64,000 nucleotides of DNA, from contig NZ_BNEL01000001.1 of the NCBI RefSeq assembly GCF_018327685.1, positions 4,340,001 to 4,404,000 of the forward strand, written 5' to 3'. The translations under genes and the position numbers were made by a program. The notes under the pieces were generated by a model. That model was given only the letters and a program-made list of their open reading frames with translations. It searched no databases and had not been told where the DNA came from. The first letter of the stretch is position 1, and the number at the start of each line of letters is the position of its first letter. Source of the DNA: Streptomyces sp. TS71-3. GTDB lineage: Bacteria > Actinomycetota > Actinomycetes > Streptomycetales > Streptomycetaceae. Below are positions 34,777 through 42,518 of this stretch, one piece after another.

Positions 34777-37700
34777 CTACGACTCGTAGAAGAGGTGCTC
34801 CACCACGCCGCGGGCCCGCCGCGTCGTGCGGCGGTAGTCCTCCAGCATGTCCCCGACGTGGCCGGGCTCGTACCCGAGGTACCGGGCCACCGCGCCCAAC
34901 TCCCGTGCCTCCGTGGGGAACGTGTCGCCGGCCCGGCCCCGTACCAGCATCACGGCGTTGCGGACCCGTGTCGCCAGCACCCACGCCTCGTCCAGTATCG
35001 ACGCGTCACGCTCGGACAGCAGTCCGGCGTCCCGCGCCGCGGTGAGGGCCCGACGGGTCCGGGGCGTTCTGAGCGACCGCTCCGTGCTCGCGTGCCGCAT
35101 CTGCATCAGCTGCACGGTCCACTCGACGTCGGACAGGCCGCCCCGCCCGAGCTTGGTGTGCAGGGCGGGGTCGGCGCCGCGCGGCAGCCGCTCGGACTCC
35201 ATGCGTGCCTTCAGCCGCCGGATCTCCCGCACCTCGTCCTCCGTGAGGCCCCGCGAGGGGTACCGCAGCGGGTCCACGAGCCGCAGGAAGCGGCGCGCCA
35301 GGTCCTCGTCGCCCGCGACGTACTGCGCCCGCAGCAGCGCCTGCGACTCCCACACCAGCGACCACCGGCGGTAGTACGCCTCGTACGACTTCAGGGTGCG
35401 CACCAGCGGGCCGGACTTCCCCTCGGGGCGCAGGCCGGTGTCGATCAGCAGCGGCGGGTCGGCGCTCGGCCGCTGGAGCAGCCTGCGCATCTCCTCGACG
35501 ACGGTGTGCGCGGCGCGCGCCGCCTCGTGCTCGCCGACGCCCTCCCGGGGCTCGTGCACGAAGATCACGTCCGCGTCGGAGCCGTAGCCCAGCTCGTGGC
35601 CGCCGAAGCGGCCCATGCCGATCACCGCGAACCGCGTCGGCAGCTCGTCGCCCCATCCCCCACTGCCTTCAGGGCGTGGGAGGTGCCCCCAGCGCACCAC
35701 CGCGCGCAGCGTCCCGGCGAGGGTCGCCGCGGTGAGGTCGGTGATGGCGTCGCCGACCAGGTCCACCAGCTCGGCGGGCTCGGCTCCGACGGGCCGCTCC
35801 TCGGTGCCGTAGGAGGCGGTGAGGTCGGCCGCGGCGGTGCGGAACAGCTCCCGGCGGCGCACCGCACGCGCCACCGTCACCGCGTGCTCACCGCTGTCCG
35901 CGCGGCCCACCGCGGCCAGGATCTCCTGATCGAGCTGGGCACGCCCGCGCGGTGTGAGCGTCTGGTCGCCGCCGAGCAGCGCCACCGCCTCGGGCGCGCG
36001 CATCAGCAGGTCGGGCGCGAGCCGGCCCGCGGAGAGCACCCGGGCGAGGTTCTCGGCGGCCGCCCCCTCGTCCCGCAGCAGCCGCAGGTACCAGGGCGTC
36101 TTGCCGAGCGCGTCGGAGACCTTGCGGAAGTTCAGCAGCCCGGCGTCCGGGTCGGCGGAGTCCGCGAACCAGCCGAGCAGCACCGGCAGCAGCGTGCGCT
36201 GGATGGCCGCCCTGCGGGTCACCCCGGACGCCAGCGCCTCCAGGTGCCGCAGCGCCGCGCCCGGGTCGGCGTACCCGAGCGCGACCAGGCGCTCCCGGGC
36301 CGCACCGGTGCTCAGCCGCGTCTCGCCGGGGGCGAGCTGGGCGACCGCGTCCAGCAGCGGACGGTAGAAGAGCTTCTCGTGCAGGCGGCGGACGACGGAG
36401 GTGTGGCGCCGCCAGGCCCGCAGCAGCTCGGTGATGGGCTCCGTGCGCATGCCCAGCGAGCGGCCGATGCGCCGCTGGTCGGCCTCCTCCTCGGGCATCA
36501 GATGGGTGCGGCGCAGCCGGTACAGCTGGACGCGGTGCTCGACGGAGCGCAGGAAGCGGTAGGCGTCGTCGAGCTGCACGGCGTCCACCCGGCCGACGTA
36601 GCCGTCCGCGGCCAGCGCCCTGAGGGCCTCCAGCGTGGTGGGGCTGCGCACGGTGGTGTCGGCGCGGCCGTGCACGAGCTGGAGGAGCTGCACGGCGAAC
36701 TCGACGTCCCGAAGGCCGCCCGGCCCGAGCTTCAGCTCCCGCTCGACCTCGCCGGCGGGGATGTTCTCGATGATCCGCCGGCGCATCTTCTGCACGTCGG
36801 CGACGAAGTTCTCCCGCTCGGCGGCGCCCCAGACCAGCGGCGAGACGGCCGCCATGTACGCGGCGCCCAGCTCCTCGTCGCCGGCGACCGGGCGGGCCTT
36901 GAGCAGCGCCTGGAACTCCCATGTCTTCGCCCAGCGCTGGTAGTAGGCGAGATGGCTCGCGAGGGTGCGCACCAGCGGGCCGTTGCGCCCCTCGGGGCGC
37001 AGGTTGGCGTCCACCGGCCAGATCGAGCCCTCGACGGTCGTCTCGGAACAGATCCGCATCAGCAGCGCGGCCAGCCGGGTGGCGGCCTGCACCGCCTTGT
37101 CCTCGTCGACGCCCTCGGCAGGCTCCGCGACGTACACCACGTCGACGTCGGAGACGTAGTTCAGCTCGTGGCCGCCGCACTTGCCCAGCGCGATCACGGC
37201 GAGCCGGCTGGCCGCGGCGTCGTCCGGGAGCTGGTCGGCCGCCATGGCGAGCGCGGCACGCAGCGTGGCGGTCGCCAGGTCGGCCAGCTCGGCGGCGGTC
37301 TCGGCCACGTCGGTGGTGCCGCAGACGTCCCGGGCCGCGATGGACAGCAGGCAGCGCCGGTAGGCGACGCGCAGCTCCACCGGGTTGCCGGCCTCGGCGA
37401 GGCCCCGCTCGAACTCCGCCACGCCCGGGTGCAGGTCCTCCTGCTCGTAGGTGGCCAGCGCCCGCCAGTCCGCCGGGTGCCTGGCCAGGTGGTCGCCCAG
37501 CGCCTCGGAGGCGCCGAGCACGCCCAGCAGCCGGTCGCGCAGCGGCTTGGCGGTGGCCAGGGTGTCCAGCAGCTCCCGGAGGGCCGCCTCGTCCGGCTGC
37601 GCCTCGGCCATCCGGGCCAGGCTGCGCAGCGCCAGGTCCGGGTCGGCCGCGCCGCCGAGCGCGTCCAGCAGGACCGGGTCGTCGTGCGCCGCGGTGAGCG

Positions 37701-37800
37701 GGCCTGACGCCAGCAGGCCCTCGGCGGAGGACGGGTCGGTGAAGCCGAGCCGCAGCAGCCGCGTGAACGTGCTGCTCCTGCGCCCTTGCGGCACCGTCAT
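34777..37800 (-). CDS. glnE: Glutamine synthetase adenylyltransferase/deadenylase
   Basis: 1007 residues. Adds AMP to and removes AMP from type I glutamine synthetase according to nitrogen state. Two nucleotidyltransferase domains are clear: GGHELNYVSDVDVVYV near residue 210 and GGHELGYGSDADVIFV near residue 730. Each ends in helical GlnE/GlnD-linker regions. Residues 704-715 (WGHLPRPEGSGG) are an extra in-frame segment encoded by a 36-nt palindromic repeat; removing it leaves VVRWGDELPTRF. AGGAGG precedes the ATG at 37800. The main substrate should be GlnA elsewhere; the glnA2 neighbour may not be modified. Confidence 0.95.
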   Translation of the reverse strand: MTVPQGRRSSTFTRLLRLGFTDPSSAEGLLASGPLTAAHDDPVLLDALGGAADPDLALRSLARMAEAQPDEAALRELLDTLATAKPLRDRLLGVLGASEALGDHLARHPADWRALATYEQEDLHPGVAEFERGLAEAGNPVELRVAYRRCLLSIAARDVCGTTDVAETAAELADLATATLRAALAMAADQLPDDAAASRLAVIALGKCGGHELNYVSDVDVVYVAEPAEGVDEDKAVQAATRLAALLMRICSETTVEGSIWPVDANLRPEGRNGPLVRTLASHLAYYQRWAKTWEFQALLKARPVAGDEELGAAYMAAVSPLVWGAAERENFVADVQKMRRRIIENIPAGEVERELKLGPGGLRDVEFAVQLLQLVHGRADTTVRSPTTLEALRALAADGYVGRVDAVQLDDAYRFLRSVEHRVQLYRLRRTHLMPEEEADQRRIGRSLGMRTEPITELLRAWRRHTSVVRRLHEKLFYRPLLDAVAQLAPGETRLSTGAARERLVALGYADPGAALRHLEALASGVTRRAAIQRTLLPVLLGWFADSADPDAGLLNFRKVSDALGKTPWYLRLLRDEGAAAENLARVLSAGRLAPDLLMRAPEAVALLGGDQTLTPRGRAQLDQEILAAVGRADSGEHAVTVARAVRRRELFRTAAADLTASYGTEERPVGAEPAELVDLVGDAITDLTAATLAGTLRAVVRWGHLPRPEGSGGWGDELPTRFAVIGMGRFGGHELGYGSDADVIFVHEPREGVGEHEAARAAHTVVEEMRRLLQRPSADPPLLIDTGLRPEGKSGPLVRTLKSYEAYYRRWSLVWESQALLRAQYVAGDEDLARRFLRLVDPLRYPSRGLTEDEVREIRRLKARMESERLPRGADPALHTKLGRGGLSDVEWTVQLMQMRHASTERSLRTPRTRRALTAARDAGLLSERDASILDEAWVLATRVRNAVMLVRGRAGDTFPTEARELGAVARYLGYEPGHVGDMLEDYRRTTRRARGVVEHLFYES
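35656..35691. repeat. 36-nt palindromic element inserted in glnE
   Basis: On the plus strand the element starts TCCCCCACTGCCTTCAGGG and ends GGTGCCCCCA. On the coding strand it runs from TGGGGG to GGGGGA and is followed directly by TGGGGC, so a TGGGG direct repeat flanks it. Related copies lie at 4897-4931, 13326-13361 and, truncated, 56399-56425. Confidence 0.8.
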
Positions 37801-37934
37801 GGTCGCCGGCCTCCTGTTCCGATCAAGGTGATGGGGCCCCGAGCCTACGACGAGTGCGATGCCTTCCGCCTCGCGCGGGTGCCGCCTTTACCAGGCACAA
37901 ACCATGTTTTCCGGGCACCATCGAAGAGGTGCCC

Positions 37935-38008
37935 GAACGGCCCGTGCCGGTGCCGGGTGGAACGGGCCGTGCCGGTGCCCGGGGAAAACGGTCCGTACCG
38001 GGCCGATG
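37935..38008. repeat. 25-nt tandem repeat between glnE and a PPOX-like gene
   Basis: GAACGGCCCGTGCCGGTGCC plus five bases is repeated at once (37960-37984), and a third, degenerate copy follows. The array lies in the divergent gap upstream of both genes and may be regulatory. Confidence 0.55.
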
Positions 38009-38070
38009 AGTCCGGCCCGTGCATGGAGTCTCCCTCCCGACACCCCCGTACGTCACGAGGAGGACCGGAC

Positions 38071-38628
38071 ATGTCGGACCCAGTACCGCACACCGCACCC
38101 GGCGGGCCCCGGGCCGCGCCCGGCGCGGCACCTGAGGGCACGCTCGACGCCCGTTACAGCGGCCCGGGTGCCACCCCCGCCGACTGGGCCGTGGCCCAGC
38201 GGCGGCTGGAGGAGGCCGAGCTGTTCTGGCTGTCCAGCGTGCGCCCCGACGGGCGGCCGCACGCCACGCCGCTGATGGCCGTCTGGCGCGACGGCGCGCT
38301 GTACTTCTCCACCGGCGCCGAGGAGCGCAAGGCGCTCAATCTCGCCGGGAACCCCCAGGTCGTCCTGTCCACCGGTACACCCGTCCGGAACGAGGGGTAC
38401 GACGTCGCCGTCGAGGGCGAGGCGGTGCGGGTGGCGGACCTCGCCCTGCTGCGGGCCCTCGCCGCGGACTGGCTTCGCAAGTACGGCGAGGACTGGCGGT
38501 TCGAGGTGCGCGACGACGGTGCGTTCCAGGGCCGGGAGGGGCCGGCGCTGGTCTTCGCGGTCGAGCCCCGCACGGTCTTCGGGTTCGGCAAGGGTGCGTT
38601 CAGCCAGACGCGGTGGCGGTTCGCCTGA
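38071..38628 (+). CDS. Pyridoxamine 5'-phosphate oxidase-fold protein
   Basis: 185 residues with a split-barrel flavin/F420-binding fold. WLSSVRPDGRPHATPLMAVW is the typical first half, and YFSTGAEERKALNLAGNPQVVLSTG is the second. The family includes FMN- and F420-dependent reductases acting on many small molecules; no specific substrate is visible. GAGGAGG lies seven bases before the ATG. An Ala/Pro-rich N-terminus of about 35 residues precedes the fold. Divergent from glnE, with a tandem repeat in between. Confidence 0.82.
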   Translation: MSDPVPHTAPGGPRAAPGAAPEGTLDARYSGPGATPADWAVAQRRLEEAELFWLSSVRPDGRPHATPLMAVWRDGALYFSTGAEERKALNLAGNPQVVLSTGTPVRNEGYDVAVEGEAVRVADLALLRALAADWLRKYGEDWRFEVRDDGAFQGREGPALVFAVEPRTVFGFGKGAFSQTRWRFA

Positions 38629-38824
38629 GCCGGCGGGGGAGGGGCGGGCCGCGCGCCCATGGGGGCGCTTCGCGGACCGGGCCGCGCCCAACCGCGCCCA
38701 ACGGCCGCTCCCTCCCGGAACGTTCATCCGGTTTTCACGCCCGTTGGGGGAAGGCGCCCAGCGGCGGAGTCTTGGTGTGTGCATGCTCTCCAGGCCCCAC
38801 CCGACTCCCCACCGGAGGTCCATC

Positions 38825-39712
38825 GTGTCCGGCAGATCCGTCTTCCGCCGCGGCCGTCTCGCCCTCGTCGCCGCCCTGGCCCTCGCCGCAGGTGCCCTCG
38901 GGCTGTGGACGGGGCTCGGCGAGCAGTCCACGGCGCAGGCCGCCGCGGGCGTGCCCACCCCCGACCACGTGATCATCGCGGTCATGGAGAACCACGCCTA
39001 CAGCCAGGTCGTCGGCTCCTCCAGCGCCCCGTACATCAACTCCCTGGCCAAGGGCGGCGCCAACCTGACGCAGTCCTACGCCGAGACCCACCCGAGCCAG
39101 CCCAACTACATGGCGATGTTCTCCGGGTCCACCCAGGGCATCACCAGCGACGCCTGCTACACCCCCGGCTTCAGCAGCGCGCCCAACCTCGCCTCGCAGC
39201 TCATCGCCGCGGGCAAGAGCTGGGGCAGCTACAACGAGACCCTGCCCAGCCAGGGCTCCACGACCTGCAACAGCGGCGACTACGCCCGCAAGCACAACCC
39301 GTGGTTCGGCTTCAGCAACGTCCCGACCTCGTCGGCGAAGACGTTCTCGCAGTTCCCGAGCGACTTCACGCAGCTGCCGCAGGTCTCCTACGTGGTGCCG
39401 AACCTCTGCAGCGACATGCACGACTGCTCGGTCGCAACCGGTGACACCTGGCTGAAGAACAACCTGGGCGCCTACGCGACCTGGGCCAAGACCCACAACA
39501 GCCTGCTCGTGGTCACCTTCGACGAGGACAACTCGCTCAGCGGCAACCGCATCCCGACCGTGTTCTACGGCCAGCAGGTGACGCCGGGTGCCACGTCCTC
39601 GACCCGGTACAACCACTACGACCTGCTGCGCACCCTTGAGGACATGCACGGCCTCGGGTACGCCGGCAACGCCGCGTCGGGCAAGGACATCACCGGCATC
39701 TGGACGTCCTGA
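38825..39712 (+). CDS. Secreted phosphoesterase (phospholipase C/acid phosphatase family)
   Basis: 295 residues. An Arg-rich N-terminus and a hydrophobic segment (about 10-32) ending near AQAAAG make an export signal. The mature domain belongs to the alkaline-phosphatase-like phosphoesterase family: IIAVMENHAYSQ holds the first metal ligands, THPSQPNYMAMFSG the likely nucleophile region, TFDEDNS and YNHYDLLRTLED the remaining metal ligands. It could act on phospholipids or other phosphate esters outside the cell. GGAGG precedes the GTG at 38825. First gene of a three-gene operon. Confidence 0.88.
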   Translation: MSGRSVFRRGRLALVAALALAAGALGLWTGLGEQSTAQAAAGVPTPDHVIIAVMENHAYSQVVGSSSAPYINSLAKGGANLTQSYAETHPSQPNYMAMFSGSTQGITSDACYTPGFSSAPNLASQLIAAGKSWGSYNETLPSQGSTTCNSGDYARKHNPWFGFSNVPTSSAKTFSQFPSDFTQLPQVSYVVPNLCSDMHDCSVATGDTWLKNNLGAYATWAKTHNSLLVVTFDEDNSLSGNRIPTVFYGQQVTPGATSSTRYNHYDLLRTLEDMHGLGYAGNAASGKDITGIWTS

Positions 39713-39714
39713 CC

Positions 39715-41136
39715 GTGTACGTCGCGGACAGCCGCGCCTCCGGCGCCCCGTCCGCGGGTAGCGCCGCCCGGGTTCCCGATCGGCCCGGGCGGCGCCGCGC
39801 CGCGGTCGCCCCCACCGTGCTGGCGCTCGGCACGGTCAGTCTGATCACCGACGTCTCCTCCGAGATGGTCAGCGCGATCCTGCCGCTGTACCTCGTCGTG
39901 GGGCTCGGCCTCTCCCCGCTGGGCTTCGGCCTGCTCGACGGCGTGTACAACGGCGTCTCGGCGCTGGTGCGCCTCGTCGGCGGGCACTTGGCGGACCGCG
40001 GCACGGGCCGGCACAAGGCGGTGGCCGTGCTGGGCTACGGCCTGTCCGCGCTGTGCAAGCCGCTGCTGCTCGTCGCCCACACCCTGCCGCTGATCGGCGC
40101 CGTCCTCGCCGCCGACCGCACCGGCAAGGGCCTGCGCACCGCGCCGCGCGACGCGATGATCTCGCTGTCCAGCGAGCCGGGCACGCAGGGCCGGTCCTTC
40201 GGGGTGCACCGCGCCATGGACACCGCCGGCGCCCTGCTCGGCCCGCTCACCGCCTTCCTCGTGCTGCGGGCGACCGTGGACGGCTACGACGCGGTGTTCA
40301 CGGTGAGCTTCTGCGTCGCGATGGTGGGCGTCCTGGTGCTCGTCCTCTTCGTGCCCGGGAAGCTGACGGGCCCCTCGGCGGGCACGGTGGACGGTGTCCG
40401 CACGGCCCCGGCGGAGGGCTCGCCTCCGGTGCGCCTGGACGGCTCCGGCCCCGGTTCCGGTTCCGGCTCCGGCTCTGGCCGGAAGGGGACGGCCGAGGCC
40501 GCGCGTCCCACGTTCCGCGCCGCGCTGGCGCTGCTGCGGCGCCGGGACATCCGGCGGATCGCCGTGTGCGCGCTGCTCCTCGGGCTCGCGACCGTCAGCG
40601 ACTCGTTCATCTACCTGCTGTTGCAGCGCAGGCTCGGCGTGCCCGACCGGTGGTTCGCGCTGCTGCCGCTCGGCACCGCCGCCGCGTTCCTGCTGCTGGC
40701 CGTCCCGCTCGGGCGGCTCGCGGACCGGATCGGGCGCAGCCGCGTCTTCCTGGCCGGGCACGGGGCCCTGCTCTGCGCGTACGGCCTCCTGCTGTCGGAC
40801 TGGCACGGCGCGGTGCTGCCGTACGCGGTCCTGTTGCTGCACGGCACCTTCTACGCCGCCACCGACGGGGTGCTGATGGCCGCCGCGTCCGAGAGCGTGC
40901 CCGTCGCGCTGCGCTCGTCCGGCCTCGCGCTGGTGCAGACGGGCCAGGCCTTCGCGCGGTTCGTCTGCTCGCTCGCCTTCGGCGCCGCCTGGACGGCCTG
41001 GGGCGACCGCACGGCGCTCGGTGCCGCCACCGTCCTGCTCGCCTGCTGCGTGCTGGCCGTCGGCCGGACGCTGGGACGCCCGCCCGCCGCCTCCACCCGC
41101 CTCGATGCCCCCACGTCCGAGGAGACCCCCGCATGA
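39715..41136 (+). CDS. MFS transporter
   Basis: 473 residues with 12 predicted membrane segments. The start ITDVSSEMVSAILPLYL and the DRTGKGLRTAPRDAMIS loop are typical of a bacterial MFS subgroup of uncertain substrate. A Ser/Gly repeat (about residues 242-252) sits in the central cytoplasmic loop. The GTG start lies two bases after the phosphoesterase stop, and its own stop overlaps the next ATG as ATGA, so the three genes are one operon. It may import or export a product of the phosphoesterase, which is inference. Confidence 0.88.
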   Translation: MYVADSRASGAPSAGSAARVPDRPGRRRAAVAPTVLALGTVSLITDVSSEMVSAILPLYLVVGLGLSPLGFGLLDGVYNGVSALVRLVGGHLADRGTGRHKAVAVLGYGLSALCKPLLLVAHTLPLIGAVLAADRTGKGLRTAPRDAMISLSSEPGTQGRSFGVHRAMDTAGALLGPLTAFLVLRATVDGYDAVFTVSFCVAMVGVLVLVLFVPGKLTGPSAGTVDGVRTAPAEGSPPVRLDGSGPGSGSGSGSGRKGTAEAARPTFRAALALLRRRDIRRIAVCALLLGLATVSDSFIYLLLQRRLGVPDRWFALLPLGTAAAFLLLAVPLGRLADRIGRSRVFLAGHGALLCAYGLLLSDWHGAVLPYAVLLLHGTFYAATDGVLMAAASESVPVALRSSGLALVQTGQAFARFVCSLAFGAAWTAWGDRTALGAATVLLACCVLAVGRTLGRPPAASTRLDAPTSEETPA

Positions 41137-42164
41137 CCACACGGGCCCGCGTGCTCGTCCTCGCCTGCGCGATCGCCCTGCTCGCGGCCGTCGCCACCGC
41201 CTCCGTGCTGCACGCCGCGGCGCGCTCCGACCGCAAGGACCACGCCCAGCCCGGCGGGCCCGCGGTCAGCGCGGGGCGGGTCGCGCTGACCGGTTCGGGC
41301 GGGGACCGGATCGTCTTCCGGAACATGGCCTGGGGGCCGCACCGCGACGAGCTGAGCACCGTGCCCGCCTCGCGGCCGGGCGGCGAGCGCACCGCCTCGG
41401 GCGTGCAGTGCGTGCGCTTCCACGCGGCCGGGGGCACCGGGATCTGCCTCCAGGTGGTGCACAGCGGCGTCCAGGACAGCTACCGGGCGGTGGTGCTCGA
41501 CGCCCGGCTGCACGAGACGGCGCGCTACGACATCCCCGGCGTCCCCTCGCGCGCACGGGTCTCGCCCAGCGGGCGGTTCGCCACCTGGACGGTCTTCGTC
41601 GGCGGCGACTCCTACGCGAACAGCACCTTCTCGACGCGGGCCGCGATCCTCGACACCCGTACCGGGCGGCTGACCCCGTCGCTGGAGGCGTTCCGGGTGA
41701 TCAAGGACGGGCGCGACTACCACGCCGTCGACATCAACTTCTGGGGCGTCACGTTCTCGGCGGACGACCGGCACTTCTACGCGACGATGGCCACGAAGGG
41801 GAGTACGTACCTGGTCCGGGGCGACCTGGGCGCGCGGACGGTGACGACGCTGCACAGCAATGTCGAGTGCCCGTCGCTGTCGCCGGACGAGACCAGGATC
41901 GCGTTCAAGAAGCGGGTGATGGGGTTGCCGGCGGATGCGCCGTGGCGGCTGTATGTGATGGATCTGCGCAGCGGGCGCGAGACTGCGCTCGCGGAGACCC
42001 GCAATGTCGACGACCAGGCGGTCTGGGCCGATGACCGCACCCTGGCGTATGCCCTGCCGGGCGACTTCGGGGCCAACCTCTTCACCGTGCCGGCGGACGG
42101 TACGGGCGCGCCTCGGCCCTTGCTGACGGCGGCGCTGTCCCCGGTGTACCTCGGCGGGTCCTGA
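41133..42164 (+). CDS. Exported TolB/PD40-like beta-propeller protein
   Basis: 343 residues with one N-terminal membrane segment (about 7-27), probably an uncleaved anchor. The rest has repeated propeller-like blades: SPSGRFATW, SADDRHFYATM, SPDETRIAFKKR, ADDRTLAYALPG, matching the TolB/WD40-like pattern with about one Asp box per blade. No enzyme motif. Translationally coupled to the MFS gene. Possibly an extracytoplasmic sensor or scaffold of the same system. Confidence 0.8.
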   Translation: MTTRARVLVLACAIALLAAVATASVLHAAARSDRKDHAQPGGPAVSAGRVALTGSGGDRIVFRNMAWGPHRDELSTVPASRPGGERTASGVQCVRFHAAGGTGICLQVVHSGVQDSYRAVVLDARLHETARYDIPGVPSRARVSPSGRFATWTVFVGGDSYANSTFSTRAAILDTRTGRLTPSLEAFRVIKDGRDYHAVDINFWGVTFSADDRHFYATMATKGSTYLVRGDLGARTVTTLHSNVECPSLSPDETRIAFKKRVMGLPADAPWRLYVMDLRSGRETALAETRNVDDQAVWADDRTLAYALPGDFGANLFTVPADGTGAPRPLLTAALSPVYLGGS

Positions 42165-42221
42165 GGGGGTCTGCCCCGGGGGCGGCGACGGCGATCCGCT
42201 GCGGGTGCGTCGTGGTCTTTT

Positions 42222-42394
42222 GCGCAGTTCCCCGCGCCCCTTTCGGGGCCCTGCCCCTTGGCCCTTCGTTCTACCACCGGCCGGTAGGTGGCTGGTCGCG
42301 CAGTTCCCCGCGCTCCTTTCGGGGCGCTGCTCCTTGCGGTCTGTCGTTTGGCCGGCGGCCGGTGGGGGTTGCTCGCGCACTTCCCCGCGCCCCT
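42222..42394. repeat. Three-unit array of the dispersed 20-mer, period about 77 nt
   Basis: The gap 42165-42518 holds no gene. Forward copies start at 42222, 42298 (one mismatch) and 42375 (one mismatch). The flanks are also shared, so this looks like a diverged version of the 78-nt array at 49.5 kb. Confidence 0.85.
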
Positions 42395-42518
42395 TAACCC
42401 GCCTTCGGCGGGCCCCGGCCTCCGGCCCCGTGGCGACGGCGGTCCGCTATCGGGCACGCGGGGCGGGGCCGGGCTGATCAGGTCGCGTGTGGTCGGTGGT
42501 GCTGGTAGGAAGGGCCGC

